The notes under the pieces: generated by a model
What the model was told of the DNA's origin: nothing
Seen by the model: only the letters and a program-made list of their open reading frames with translations
Databases searched by the model: none
Part shown: positions 63,667 through 64,000 of the stretch, piece by piece
How the letters are laid out: every line of letters starts with the position of its first letter
Numbering within the stretch: the stretch's first letter is position 1
Made by a program: the position numbers and the translations under genes
Origin: Prochlorococcus marinus str. MIT 9301
GTDB taxonomy: Bacteria > Cyanobacteriota > Cyanobacteriia > PCC-6307 > Cyanobiaceae
Direction of reading: 5' to 3'
NCBI RefSeq assembly: GCF_000015965.1
Contig: NC_009091.1
Coordinates: 1,178,001 to 1,242,000 of the forward strand
DNA length: 64,000 nucleotides

Positions 63667-64000
63667 ATGTTAACAAATCAAAACTTCGTTAAGGTATTAT
63701 TCTTGGAAACACATGTAGAGAGAATCTCAAATCTTCAAGACATAAAAAAAGCCGAATTAGATCGAGCAACTGGATTATTTCTTTATGAAGACATGACGCT
63801 TGGTCGTAGGTTTGAAGATAAGTGTGCAGAAATGTATTACAGGGGGAAAATGTTTGGTTTCGTCCATTTATATAACGGTCAAGAGGCTATAAGCACCGGA
63901 GTAATTGGCGCTATGAAAAAGAAACATGATTGGTTTTGTAGTACCTATCGCGATCATGTTCATGCACTAAGTGCGGGGGTTCCCTCATTTGAAGTAATGA
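63667..64000 (+). CDS. pdhA: Pyruvate dehydrogenase E1 alpha subunit, N-terminal fragment
   Basis: The fragment is cut by the right edge. From ATG 63667 the first 110 or so codons give [19 protein letters not shown]-like sequence (actual segment [20 protein letters not shown], about residues 42-61), then [15 protein letters not shown] and [17 protein letters not shown], all diagnostic of PdhA. The family usually begins METHVERIS, so a TTG at 63703 may be the true start. E1 decarboxylates pyruvate in the pyruvate dehydrogenase complex. Confidence 0.9.
   Translation, partial: MLTNQNFVKVLFLETHVERISNLQDIKKAELDRATGLFLYEDMTLGRRFEDKCAEMYYRGKMFGFVHLYNGQEAISTGVIGAMKKKHDWFCSTYRDHVHALSAGVPSFEVM

Noticed and set aside
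1-64000. CRISPR array, insertion sequence or prophage genes
   Set aside because: No regularly spaced repeats, transposase, integrase or phage structural genes were seen in the reading.

Overview
The window reads as a piece of a marine picocyanobacterial chromosome, most likely a low-GC, high-light-type Prochlorococcus. This is inferred from the strong AT bias, the compact gene spacing, and a run of cyanobacterial marker genes on the right: the Ftn2/ARC6-type division protein, DUF3611 and DUF3122 proteins, a cyanobacterial LexA, a ThiD2-ThiE fusion and a LarB-like protein. No database search was possible. All family names rest on motifs and gene context read from the sequence.

Positions 1 to about 38,500 form a surface-polysaccharide region with the look of a genomic island: very AT-rich, frequent strand switches, many small operons and paralogous sugar-modifying enzymes. 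From the left it holds: (a) a minus-strand nonulosonic-acid (legionaminic-type) cassette, cut by the left edge (LegC, LegB, SDR, CMP-sugar synthetase, Gfo/Idh oxidoreductase); (b) GalE and a family 2 glycosyltransferase; (c) a plus-strand cassette of DegT-like, GINT1-like and GNAT/FemAB-like proteins; (d) a methyltransferase and a second cytidylyltransferase; (e) a Wzy-like membrane protein broken by an in-frame stop, next to an ABC flippase; (f) a second GalE, a GT4 enzyme and an epimerase; (g) a WecA/WbpL-like initiating enzyme and a CapD/FlaA1-type dehydratase; (h) the HisH / HisF-like / WbpG-like trio that installs amidino groups on sugars; (i) a GT83 transferase, ManC, a SIS protein and a NodB-type deacetylase; (j) a glycine-amidinotransferase-like enzyme, a possible surface-carbohydrate transferase, a sulfotransferase-like protein, and a radical SAM/SDR pair beside Apt and an MTA/SAH nucleosidase; (k) tRNA-Ala(GGC), a methyltransferase, and Gmd plus Fcl for GDP-L-fucose.

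Together these genes could supply lipid-linked repeat-unit assembly (WecA-like, CapD-like), flipping (ABC exporter), polymerisation (the broken Wzy) and sugar donors: CMP-nonulosonates, UDP-Gal, GDP-Man and GDP-Fuc. Amidino, acyl, methyl and possibly sulfate groups may decorate them.

From about 38,590 to the right edge the window is ordinary core genome: an LptD-like outer-membrane protein, lexA with a likely autoregulatory box, argF, ftsH (with an 18-bp perfect palindrome upstream), ribD, cobL, nadK, pheS, surE, ribF, thiE-thiS, larB, a trmD-ispF in-frame fusion, era, a BI-1 family protein, phoH, rpsP, ffh, ftn2 and the start of pdhA. The points most worth a second look are the interrupted Wzy gene, the amidino-sugar and nonulosonate gene set, the amidinotransferase in the island, the radical SAM/Apt/nucleosidase neighbourhood, the trmD-ispF fusion and the ftsH palindrome.
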